Part shown: positions 24,301-34,730 of the stretch, in pieces
Layout: each line of letters begins with the position of its first letter
Numbering within the stretch: the stretch's first letter is position 1
NCBI RefSeq assembly: GCF_029168945.1
Contig: NC_083607.1
Coordinates: 42,455,257 to 42,519,256 of the forward strand
Direction of reading: 5' to 3'
From: Cannabis sativa
Taxonomy: Eukaryota; Streptophyta; Magnoliopsida; Rosales; Cannabaceae
Length of the DNA stretch: 64,000 nt
Notes under the pieces: generated by a model
The model's input: only the letters and a program-made list of their open reading frames with translations
What the model was told of the DNA's origin: nothing
The model's database searches: none
Position numbers and translations under genes: made by a program

Positions 24301-26990
24301 TGTAAATCTATTTATAGCGATACTTTACCGCCTTCACTGTAGAGCATAATTTTACATTAATGTGGCAATCAAATGTGGCAAGGAGATATGGGTTGTATGG
24401 AACAACCCAACGACTGTCTAATGTTGCCCCCCTGACCTTCACAGTCACACCATTATTTGAACGCCTATAAATAGGGAAACAGTCATTTCTGACAGACGTA
24501 ACTGGAGCATACTTTTTTGGAAAATTATTCTTGCAACGTGGATTCTCCCCTTTCATGCACACGTTTGTTTTGTTCAATTCCCCACAAGGTCCATTCATCA
24601 TGTGTTTTACAACCGCCTTATGCAAGTGGATGTTAGAGATTTTATCTGGAATATCTACTGATACGATCTCATCGAAAGATTCAGGAGCATGGACTTTCAA
24701 ATCCATTTTTAATATAATTAAAAAGTGTGCATGTGGAAGACCTCTTTTTTGGTGCTCAATAACGTAGACATATGTTTAGACCTTGCCAAATATCCCCATT
24801 TTAAATAACTTGTCCTTTAATTCTTCTAGTTTTGCATGAAATATTCTTGCAACCAAATCAGGTCTATTGTGGCTCTCCTCGTGTTGACATAATTCATTTG
24901 TGATTTCCTTCCAGTTTGGGTTGCATGTCATCGTTAGAAAAATATAAGGTTTACCATAGCGTTGTTCTAACACCATTGCCTCCATGTATCTCTTCCTCAT
25001 GTCTCTTGGTCCTCCTATGAAAGATGAAAGGAGTATGATTCGTTTTCCAACATTAGAAGCGTCTCGTTCTCACAGCGTAATTGTGTCAACTAACCTTGAT
25101 AGAATTCAGTTCGAATGTGTATTTGCTGGCCTCTATAATAATCCAATCTTAAGGACTCCATCTTGACATACATGTCTACTGCATATTGTTGCAGTAGTCG
25201 ACCAGAGAGTAGAAAAATTGATCTTTCATTTTCTCTTATTTGGAACTTGAAGCAATAATATATACGGCACGAAACTTTTGGGACTTTTTTTTCTTGGATT
25301 GATACTGCATTAGTTTGAATTGAAGAAAGTATAATATTGTTAGATGTGAACAAAGGGTGATTTATACATATATTTATATATATTTTTATACATATTCAAC
25401 GATTGATTACCTTCTTCTTCTGCTGCTAGTAATTCTTCTCCAATTAATGAATATCGAGAGTTTATTGTTTGAGTTTGTTCGACGGATCTTGATTGGTTTT
25501 CTCCAATCCTTTCAATCACTTTATGACAACCAGTATCACCGTACGGAAATAACAATGGATATTGCAGTGAGTCATAACAACCATAGTAATATTGAATTTT
25601 AAATTGTTTACCGGAATGGTTGTATACAAAGATATCACGTCTTCCATTTTGATTTTCGTCTTCATTTTCAACCTATATTGCCGCTACTTGTGAGGCAGTA
25701 GGGGCATTGAATACACGTTGATTTAGGCCAGCGTCATTCCTAACATGTATTTTGTCTTTCCAAATCTGGCATATCACCAAGTGAACGAAAGAAAATAGAG
25801 TACGGATTGATGCGAAGAATATTGATGAGTTGACTTGTGACTGTTGGGAGCATTCTATATTGTGAATCAAATAGTCGATTCTCTAACTCATTTTCTGTGT
25901 CATAGAAGTATAATTGGAGATTAGAAGGATGACTGTAAGAAGGAAGCAAATCTGTGATGCTGTGGTAGATTTTTCCTTGGGCTCTAAAAGTGTATATTCC
26001 ATTATTCGTTTAGCAGAGATTTTGATCATATTTAACACCCAACAATGTGAATGCAAATTTGTTGTTATATATGTTCGAAAATGTGCAGAATCACTTGTGT
26101 TGGAGGTTAATAATGCGTAAAGTTCATTTGGAACTTCATTTGTGGCCAGATATATTTTTCCATCTGCACAATAAAATCCATTTGTTTCATGGATAAATCA
26201 CTTTACTTTACAATGTATGCATATGGGAACCGACAGAAGTGAAAATACTTTAGACGGCACATTTTGTAGCAATTCTTGAAATCGTGTGACCCTATTTTGC
26301 GATTGACCTATCATAATGAAAGATTTAATTAGGTCAAATTAGCAAACTAATATTTTGTTATTATGAATATTTACTAATATTAAACAAATATTTGATGTAG
26401 GAATAACCCTTACTTCTACAAGTTGTTGACATAATTGTGTGGCTAAATGAGTCCTCGAGATCAACAGGGGGGATCTGTTTGTAGAAGGTGGACTGATGAG
26501 AAAAAACAGAAGGTCGGATCAATTAGAAAAAAGAAGGCAGTATTCTGTATATACTTGATCAAATCTCTCCTTATTTTCGGAAGATGAACTTGGGTAGAAA
26601 TTATTTCTACCACTGCATCCATATGAAGAATCCAAATCATGATAAGAAGATCTTTTGTCAGTTGAGATTTTGTTGGTATGATGATTGCATTGTCTCTTTG
26701 ATACTCTGTGACTATGTCTATCTTGTCAATCATTATTAATATCATCAGCATGATAATACGAATGTTGCGTACTTGTAGATGCCGCATGATCAACAGTACA
26801 TGGGGGTAAATTGATACGATTCAAATAACTTGAATTAGTCATATCAATTTGATAATTTTTCAATGCTTTTTGTTTGGCATATCTCTCTCTTTGTTTTCTA
26901 CGTATTTCTTCCTTCTTCTCTTCTGAAAAATCTCTATGTGAGATTCTTTTAGAAGCTCATGTGTTTTGATCTTCAAAAAATCAAATCGAA
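24301..26990 (-). pseudogene. Helitron RepHel, N-terminal and HUH Rep domain
   Basis: About 26990-25640 holds the N-terminal region in broken frames, with an Arg/Lys-rich start and the LPSYSHPSNLQLYFYDTENE and NAPTASQVAAI blocks common in plant Helitrons. 25555-24776 has the Helitron_like_N part (RLLQQYAVDMYVKMESLRLD, FIGGPRDMRKRYMEAM, TMTCNPNWKEI). The HUH motif, PHAHFLIILK, is at 24722-24742. 24706-24308 continues to the two-tyrosine motif. The first Tyr is present (VKYRYK), but a TAG at 24308-24310 falls on the second. The frame would otherwise continue IYKGHDHV. The nuclease that nicks and joins the transposon ends is therefore dead here. Confidence 0.88.
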
Positions 26991-27539
26991 ATACATAAAT
27001 TTTTTAAGAAATTTATTGCTTAATCTTATGTAGATTTGAATTTAAATATTTAAGTATGGTTTTTGTACAAGCTTACCATCTGTTATTATGTCAATCAAGA
27101 AAATGTAGGTTTCAGACGTGAAATATCATTCTACATCAATAAAATATTAAGGTTAGGATAATAATTGTGAGGCTCATTTAAGTATAGATATTTATTCTTG
27201 AAAGAATTTTATTAGTAGGTCGATTTTTATTCAGTTGTAAAGTAAAATAAATTTTTATTTAAATAAGAATATTATATTTTCAACTTAAATTATTTATTTT
27301 TATAATAAAGTGAATTATCCTATACTATTGAAATGTTGATGTTCAATTAAAATAGAAAATAAACGTAAAACAATAAGATTTAAAAATATGCATCTTTAAG
27401 ATGAAGATGTCCAATTTCAAACATCAAATATCAACATCATCATAATTGCATATTTTGAGTTATTAAATAAAAATAACTAACCATGACCATCAAATGTGAT
27501 GCGATCATGTGCATATTTAATATATCTACATAAAATATA

Positions 27540-28545
27540 AGAAAAAAATAATGTGCGATTTTTTTTATGCATGATATATCTTTTTATCCTCAATATACAT
27601 AACACAATAAGTACATTAATAAATATAAATTAATATGAAGAGTAAGAAAATACCTGACTTCCAAATGAGCAGCACAATACCAGGTTGACGGTTAAAATTC
27701 AGCAATAGTAGCTACAAATTGTGTTGAAAACGAGCAAAAAAATATAAGGAAAAGCTGACAATAAAATAATATAGCATATATACTCATTCAAGAATAATGA
27801 TCCCCAATAAGAAAGATAAACAAATAATAGATGCTCCATCCCCTTTGAAATATCTAATAATTAGTTACTTTCATCAAAATAAGCAAAAAAAAATTATTGG
27901 CGATGTTGATAACGTATGCTCCAAATTGTGTTACCAGGTTTAAATTAAAACAAAATAAAAGTAATTTTTTTAATCAAAAAATAATTTGATAAAATACCAT
28001 TATTTTGGTATAAATAAAATAAAAATATAATATTAGTAAAAAAAATTATTGGAGAACTTGCTCGCTTGAAGGTTATGCACCAATTTAAAAATATCGATAT
28101 GCTCGATAATTTTTACAGGTTATTGACCAATTTAAGAAATGTTAAATGGTACTATTATCTATTGATAATGTGATCAAAGATCTATTATTGAATGATTATT
28201 ATAATAGGGAGGAAACTCGGATGCTAATCTATAGGAGATGGGATGCATTAGGGAAAATAATAATTACATGCTTACTGGTGTAGTTTGATGTAGTTTACAA
28301 AAAGTTAATTAAGTATAAAATAAAGGGAAAATATATTGGAGATTTTTTTGCATGATATTTCATTTTATCTTTCATATATGTAACACAATAATTACATTCG
28401 AATATTTAGATCCATATTAGTAGAAAAATAACACCTGGCTTCGAATTAAGTAGAACAATACCAAATGAGGTTGAAAATTCAGATACTGTGGCCACAAATT
28501 ATGTTGAAAATTTCATAGAACATTATAAGAGAGGCTGGTAAAAAA
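27540..28545. repeat. Old direct duplication, copies about 800 bp apart
   Basis: About 27545-27760 and 28335-28525 align. Shared blocks are GCATGATAT, CATAACACAATAA or GTAACACAATAA, ACCTGACTTC versus ACCTGGCTTC, AACAATACCA and CAAATT(G/A)TGTTGAAAA. Both copies carry AC-CTG borders that could be splice donors on the minus strand, consistent with duplicated 5' exons. Confidence 0.55.
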
Positions 28546-29021
28546 ATGTTTAAGAGGTCAATGCAGAAAGAATAACAACGTATGTGCACACTTAGAGGTG
28601 ATAATAAATTTTTATTATTATAGTAATATATCTTAGAATTGAAATTATAATTATAATAAATATTCCCTTAATGATCGACAGAAATTATTCGGGTAACAAA
28701 GGTGGCTCTCTTATGAGTATATTTTATCAAATAAAAATCAAGCTAAAAGGAGATACAAACAAATAATTATCTTTGTTATCAAATTATGAATATTATTAGT
28801 AATGTGGTTCCTTCTATATTTATAGAGAAATACATATTTAAGAGGGAGTGCAATTTATAATAACCAATCAATTACTAAGAAAAATGATATATAAAATATG
28901 TATATATAGATATTATTCTACAATTTGAAGCTTGAAGTGTTGTTTAGTTCCATTATTCGATATATTGATAAAGTCGTCATTTAGGTATTTGTGACTAACA
29001 GTAGTAATATACTAACACTTA

Positions 29022-29086
29022 CAGTAGCGATTTGTGACTAACATAATGTAGCGATTTGTGACTAAACAGTAGCGATTTGTGAATTC
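29022..29086. repeat. Short tandem repeat GTAGCGATTTGTGACTAA
   Basis: Three near-exact copies of an 18-bp unit follow one another with short spacers. The preceding phrase CAGTAGTAATATACTAACAC recurs at about 29540. Confidence 0.8.
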
Positions 29087-29218
29087 AATTGGAATACAAA
29101 ATATTTTTATAAAATATATGTATAAATATTATATAGTAGTGCACATGCACACGTTGAACTTAGTAAGGAAAAATAGTAGCAGGTAGGGGAGTTTAATTCA
29201 TCCAAAGCAAAAAAGAAA

Positions 29219-29246
29219 ATATATATATATATATATATATATATAG
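29219..29246. repeat. (AT)n microsatellite
   Basis: An uninterrupted AT dinucleotide run of about 26 bp. Confidence 0.9.
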
Positions 29247-29279
29247 TGTTATATAGGGGTCAAAAACCTACTACATATT

Positions 29280-29464
29280 ACAAGATAGAGAGAGAGAATA
29301 AAAATTGTAATGTAGCTACTACCATACAAGCAAAAAATATATACATATAGTGTTATCGACACATGAATTTTGGTCAATGATTGTTAAGGGCAATGGGATT
29401 ACCATTCTCATCAAACACCAAGATAGAGAGATATATAGAATAAATATTGTAATGTAGCTACTTT
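29280..29464. repeat. Short direct repeat pair
   Basis: About 29280-29323 and 29418-29463 share CAAGATAGAGAGA, GAATAAA and ATTGTAATGTAGCTACT. They are about 140 bp apart and probably a local duplication. Confidence 0.65.
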
Positions 29465-29780
29465 TGTATAGTTTTAATAGTTATCTCTGTTTTCTACGTG
29501 TCGACAGATCACGTGGGAGAGCGGACCAGCCAAAAATACCAGTAGTAATATACTAACACTTACACTAGATTAAGCAATGTTAAAGGTACTTATTACGCAC
29601 AAACAAGCATGACAAATATTTGTGATATGATTGATTATCGTGATAAAGAGAAATTAACTATACTTATTAATAAGGATGATACCAAGTTTTGGTCTTCAAA
29701 TAATAGCTCTCTTGAGGAAGAAGGACGGCCAAGCGTGGAGCATTAGGAGGTTAAGCCTGGAAAAATGTTGGTCTAATATT

Positions 29781-30144
29781 CACTACTACACTGTAAGCCT
29801 TTAGCTTCCCTTTTTTCAACCCAATTTATAAAAAGGGAAGCTAAAGAGGGTGAAAATATCTACATTGACATTTAGAGGCGGTTTTTTGGTAAAAACCGTA
29901 GGTATAGAATGTATATATATCTATGCCGTCGGTTGGGGGTTGGAAAAATCAGGGTTTTTTTATATAACCCTATGGCGTCGGTTATTAGGTATTAACCGAC
30001 GCCATAGGTGCCATAGGGATACATATGGCGTCGGTTCATATAAACCCTTTAGCGTCGCCCTGATCAGCGTCGGTAGCGAATTTTGCGAAAACCGACGCTG
30101 AAAGGGCTTAAAAACCGCCTCTAAAGGGGGTTTTTGTAGTAGTG
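29781..30144. mobile_element. CACTA-type MITE, 364 bp
   Basis: It starts CACTACTACA and ends with the exact inverse TGTAGTAGTG, flanked on both sides by ATT (29778-29780 and 30145-30147). A 3-bp duplication and CACTA ends define this superfamily. It has no coding capacity. Internal inverted repeats are strong: a hairpin at 29969-30008 with 16-bp arms (CCTATGGCGTCGGTTA), another at about 29799-29846 around AGCTTCCC, and GAGGCGGTTTTT near 29873 facing AAAAACCGCCTC near 30109. It depends on a transposase from elsewhere. Confidence 0.9.
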
Positions 30145-30147
30145 ATT

Positions 30148-30874
30148 TCATTGACTCCAGGTGCAGACTTTAATTTACTGATAAAAATAACAAAAATTTA
30201 CTTGTGTCAACTGATAGAGGCAAGTCCAAGAGAAAAGAATGCGTATAAAAACTTGTACAATTAAAATTGCTTCCTTAATTCATGGTGATATTTATAAGCA
30301 TAACTAAAAATATCTAGTTGTTTCAAAAAAACAAAAAAAAAAATAACAGTAATTCAAATAAAATTCAAATAACTTTTAAATAGAAAACAAATGTATATTT
30401 ATTTAATACAAAAAAATAAATCTTAATTCAAATTCATATTTAAATAAAAAAAAAATCTATCTAAGTGGAACAATTCAGTATTTAAATATTATTATTCTAC
30501 AAATCTAAAATGCTTTCACATATGTGAGTTTGTGGGGGAGGCGACATGGGTTTAATTACCCATTGTAGGAAAAAAAAAAAGACCCACTAAATTAACTGGG
30601 TTTCATGAACCACTGTGCTTCAACTCATGAATATAAGGAAATATTAAAGAAAATAAAGTTTAAATATCCTGGCATGCCTAAGGTATAATACTAAATAGCT
30701 TCTACACATGGTGCCAAAAGTAGACACCAGACACCCTCAGAAATTAAATACCAGTACCAAATCATGAACAAAATATAAAAACCAAATGATAAAAGTAGCT
30801 TAAATTTTCAATCTTGAGAAAGCAAAACTATATGCAACTGAATAAGATAGAGTGTAAAAAATAATTTAGGCCAC
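30148..30874. other. AT-rich spacer, nothing recognised
   Basis: No coding or repeat signal beyond A/T homopolymers. It may include intron sequence of the GAUT fragment. Confidence 0.4.
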
Positions 30875-31873
30875 CTTGGCATTCATGACAATTGAGTTGA
30901 CAACAACTAATGCTGCCAAGACATTGCCGGAGAACAGTGCATAGTGACAAAGAGTTAGATTTTTCAAGTTCTCACTCTTAGGGAATTTTCTCTTCTCTAA
31001 AGGAAGGAGGTAGTAATGTATGTTGAGGCGCATTGACAAACAGTGGATTCCATTTAAAATGTGCTTTGCTTTGCTTAGAGATGTGCTTTGCTTTTTCAAG
31101 CTCCTCACTTGTTCATCCGCAGTTTGAAGCATTGCTCTCAACTTCCATTTTACCAATTTGCAATCATACAGTTGCTCTCTTGTTTTTGATAGAACTTGAC
31201 CCATCTTGCTTAGTTTCATGGGTACACTGAAAGCACATGGAGACAACAGATAAGGTCAAGTCCAGGAAATGTCAGGTTGATACAAAAATAAAGGAAGCTT
31301 AGACATAAAATAACAATATACGATTGACAGCTACCTTTGATGTAAATCAGAATCAGAGCTAGCTTCTCCTAAGGCCTGCTAGCTCTCTTTGACTCGAGTC
31401 TGTAGTTCTTGATATAAATCGAGCTTCCCCTTCATCTATGCAATGCTTAAAAAAACCCTTGCCATTATAATTTGGTGTCGAGTCTCTCTCCTCCAAATGT
31501 TGTATTTCCTAAGAACTGCAGTGTCAACAGACTTTGACCGTTCAATGGCTGCATTTTCAAGTTTTACAATTGCCTCATCATCCTGTTGTACCAACTCAGA
31601 TGCACGTTTTTCACGTCTTTTCTCCCTCAATTACTGTAGAAATTCACAGATTAGGGAATGAAATTAATTAGATTCAAGGTAATGCAAACAAATAGAATTA
31701 AAATCAACGCGCAAATAATAGCTAGTACAGCAAATTATTAGTTACATTGCAATGAAAAACAAGCTACTTTCACCTAAAAAACTACCCCCCTTAAAAAAAA
31801 TCAAAGAATCCAAGTTGAATAATTACCCTTCGGGCTAGTTTTGCAGGTGAGTAAGTAGATTGGCTGTGATGAT
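30875..31873 (-). pseudogene. Galacturonosyltransferase (GAUT) gene fragment with introns
   Basis: Three consecutive exons match the middle of a GAUT protein of the GAUT3/4 kind, Golgi enzymes of family GT8 that build pectin homogalacturonan. Exon 31827-31873 reads HHSQSTYSPAKLARR. Exon 31335-31633 reads LREKRREKRASELVQQDDEA, VKLENAAIERSKSVDTAVL and KGKLDLYQEL. Exon 30875-31226 reads MGQVLSKTREQLYDC, ADEQVRSLKKQ, NGIHCLSMRL and YYLLPLEKRKFPKSENL. All borders are GT/AG. The conserved catalytic GT8 region, further downstream in real genes, is absent, as are the N-terminal exons. In-frame stops (at the start of exon 2, after LSIA, after RVKES) confirm decay. Retained introns mean it was copied as DNA, not from mRNA. 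Confidence 0.88.
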
Positions 31874-31984
31874 CTGCATTACACAACAAGATCAGAAACA
31901 TGCCCAAAAAAAATAAAAAGAAGAAGAAGAAGAAGCTTTGCAAAGATAAAATAACATATTTCCACCTGTCGAATTGCCCCACCT

Positions 31985-32401
31985 TGTGAAATGTTTGAAG
32001 GAGAACACCATGATAAAGCTCTGAGTGCGATGAAAGAAACTCCCAAATCGGTGAGTTGGGTGAAAGAAGTGGAGACCTCAGATTTTGAAGCTTCTACTAA
32101 AGAAGTTTGGAGTAAGCTTAAATCAAACTAGGCTTGGACACCCACTACCCATCTTGATTTTACTGAACCTATGAATATTGGGGATCAAATAGTAGCTAAA
32201 CTTGAATTAGATGAAATTGAAAGTGAAGTTTCACTCTCAAAAATTCTATTGTTTATATTGTGTTGGGAGCCAATCCTCTGTTTAGAGTTTTCAAAGGTAT
32301 TGTTTGATGAGTATAGGTTAATCTGGCAGTTGAGAAAATTACTAGAATGCACTCGGGATTTACTTTAGTTATTTTCAGGGATGAGGAATCCAGGTACCTC
32401 A
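31985..32401 (+). pseudogene. LINE ORF1 fragment (DUF4283-type)
   Basis: Plus-strand frames resemble the N-terminal part of plant LINE ORF1/gag-like proteins. They read SVSWVKEVETSDFEASTKEV, then QIVAKLELDEIESEV, then in a shifted frame VLGANPLFRVFKG, and finally HSGFTLVIFRDEESRYL. This is the DUF4283 pattern. There is one stop after KLKSN, one frameshift near 32245 and a stop after KGIV. The sequence ends exactly at the LTR at 32402, so the LTR inserted into it. I do not find its continuation beyond 53792. Confidence 0.65.
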
Positions 32402-34248
32402 TGTTGGGTTTTGTGCCCTAAATAAAACCCATTTCAATATAATCAGATTTACTAATTAATAAAGATCAGAATTCATTTTATGTTGCATGATTCACATGAT
32501 TTATTTTATGATTATAAATTCTATTAGGTCCAAAATATATGTATTTGTTCATTATTATAGTGTTGTCAACACTGTGGAATATAATCATGATTATATGTTC
32601 AAAAGTTTAATTCCTTGATTTGTCAGTTCACTGGATTTAGACTGGCATGATAATCAGCGATAGGTATACTTACACCTTGGATAAGTGTTATGTTCTGGCT
32701 AGGGCATTGGTAAAGTTTACCAGTATCGGATGTATGGAGTATACATTCGATGGGACGGATATTGAACTTTGAGTAGATATGATAAATTTACCGTAATATC
32801 TATTGAATTCAATATTACCTAGTTGATCTTAGATCAAATGATCTTAATCCTGACATGGTTAGGTTCGATCTTAAGAGTATTATACATGTTCTTTGATTTG
32901 TTAGTTAAGCATACTTTTTGGAAAGGGTGATACGTACATTTCAGGAACATGGTAGTACAATTGAGTGGGAGCGCTGAACATAGATATGGAATCTATTGGT
33001 TCTATAGAAGTGAAACGATAATTTCCTTCGAGCTTGCTAAATAGAGATAAATGATTGAGATCTCACTTTAGTGATTATATTATTTCACTAAAATATCATT
33101 TATAGGTGGCTAAGTGTTTTAAGGATAAAATACATTGAAAGGGTGTAACAGTAATTTTATCCCTATGCAATGTAGATCATCTATAGAGGATCATTGATTA
33201 TTGGGATTATAACAATGGATAATTAATAGCGTATCTATATCGTGGAACATATAGAGCGTTGTATATGACTGAGAGTGCAATTCCAAGTTCTATGAGTGGA
33301 TCCAATGAGGAATTAATAAGTTAGTGAATTTACTTTGTAAATTCTAGGTCTGCTTATTGGAAGCTCTATTATATAGGCCCATGGTCCCCATACTAGTTGA
33401 GACAAACTGCATGTAAGACTCAGTTAATTGATTTTAGTTAATCAATTATAATTCTAAAATTAGACTATGTTTAGTTTATGAATTTTCACTAAGATATGGT
33501 TTGATTGTGAAGAAATAGTGTTTTGGGATTTATTTGTTAATTAAGAGACTTTATGGAGTCTAATTAATAAATACTATAAATGAAAATTTATTTGATTATT
33601 ATTTTAATTATTAAATAAATAGTGTTGGCATTAATAGGGTTGAAAGTGCAAAAAATAGTATTTGTGAAAAATAGATAAAATAGTTGAGAAAAATGACAAA
33701 GCCCAAACCTATGTGGGGCCCATTAAGTGGCCGGTCTTAGGGTCTTTATTTTTCTCTATTTTTATCAATTTTTATTCCTAATAATTCAACCCTAACCCTA
33801 TTTGAAGATAGTATAAAAGGAAGGCTATGGTCTCTTCATGCAAACTAATGCCTCCAAAGCTAAAACCTAGATGAGACCTCTTCCTTCTTCTTTCTTCTTC
33901 AATTCGAAACCTATAGCCTTTCTTCACTAAATAATTTCAACCATTAGTGATTGAGTAAGTGCCCACACACATCAAGTTGGTCCTCAATCATAGTATGTAA
34001 GACTGTGAAGAATCTAATCAACAAGAAGGAGAGAAAGAGATCCAAGTTCAGATCTTGATAATGCTCTGCTACAGAAAGGAATCAAGGGCTAGAGATCTGA
34101 ACGGAAGGAGTCATTATATTTCGTTGCAATAAATGTAAGGTTTCTTAAACTTTATATGTGTTTATTTATATTGTTTTATAAATTCATATTAGAATGTTAA
34201 ACAACATACTTGGTAGTAAATCTAGATCCTGGTAAAATAATTCCAACA
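32402..34248 (+). repeat. Family A 5' LTR of the outer element
   Basis: It runs from TGTTGGGTTTTGTGCCC to ATTCCAACA (1847 bp), the mirror image of the other family A LTRs in the window. A TATA box (TATAAAAG) is at 33812-33819. A primer-binding site follows two bases after its end, so this is a 5' LTR in plus orientation. Confidence 0.92.
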
Positions 34249-34250
34249 AC

Positions 34251-34267
34251 TGGCCCCAGAGCCATGG
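34251..34267 (+). other. Outer element primer-binding site
   Basis: TGGCCCCAGAGCCATGG resembles the initiator-Met tRNA complement TGGTATCAGAGCC. The same site, with small changes, follows the 5' LTRs of the other two family A elements. Confidence 0.75.
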
Positions 34268-34509
34268 TAATGATTTACTTTCATGAAATATGAATTAAAT
34301 GTTTGTGTTGATTTTGATGGTTTCATGTTGGTTTATGTGATTATTTGATGAATATATGTGTTTTACGAAATTTTTCCATGATTTTTTTTTTCTTTCTGAA
34401 AATATTTTATTTGGATTTCTTGTAAAAAATATTTTATTTGGATTTCTTGTAAAAAATATTTTACGGAACTCAATTCTGATGAAAAACGAAGAAGTTATGA
34501 AGGTTTGAA

Positions 34510-34730
34510 GTTTCGGGTGCATATGGTGTCGTCACTCGACACCACAAGCACCAAGCGCACGCAGAAATTTGGACAAGGTGCCTGTCCGTGCGTGTCTGAA
34601 GCCTGGTGCCGTGTTTGAAGGCCCACCCGAGCGAGCACCATTTTCAGCACACGAAGGCTGCCAGCAGCCTCCTACGCGCGCGGATGAGGCTGCACGCAGC
34701 CTCTGCGGCATCTCCTGGGCAGCAATGAAA
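34510..34730 (+). other. GC-rich leader island with hairpins
   Basis: About 220 bp are strikingly GC-rich within AT-rich surroundings. They include a perfect hairpin GGTGTCG-TCACT-CGACACC (34525-34543) and several GCTGC/GCAGC inverted pairs. The frames of 80-85 codons on both strands here reflect base composition only. Confidence 0.7.

Larger units (their letters stand above)
26991..29780. other. AT-rich Helitron flank, non-coding
   Basis: I see no gene. The left part probably holds the 5' untranslated exons and introns of RepHel. It contains an old duplicated segment, short tandem repeats and a microsatellite, listed separately. The 5' terminus of the Helitron (TC on the minus strand after an A) should lie here but I cannot place it. 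Confidence 0.45.

Noticed and set aside
29850..30151. 83- and 63-codon frames in the CACTA MITE
   Set aside because: They read through inverted repeats and have no protein features.
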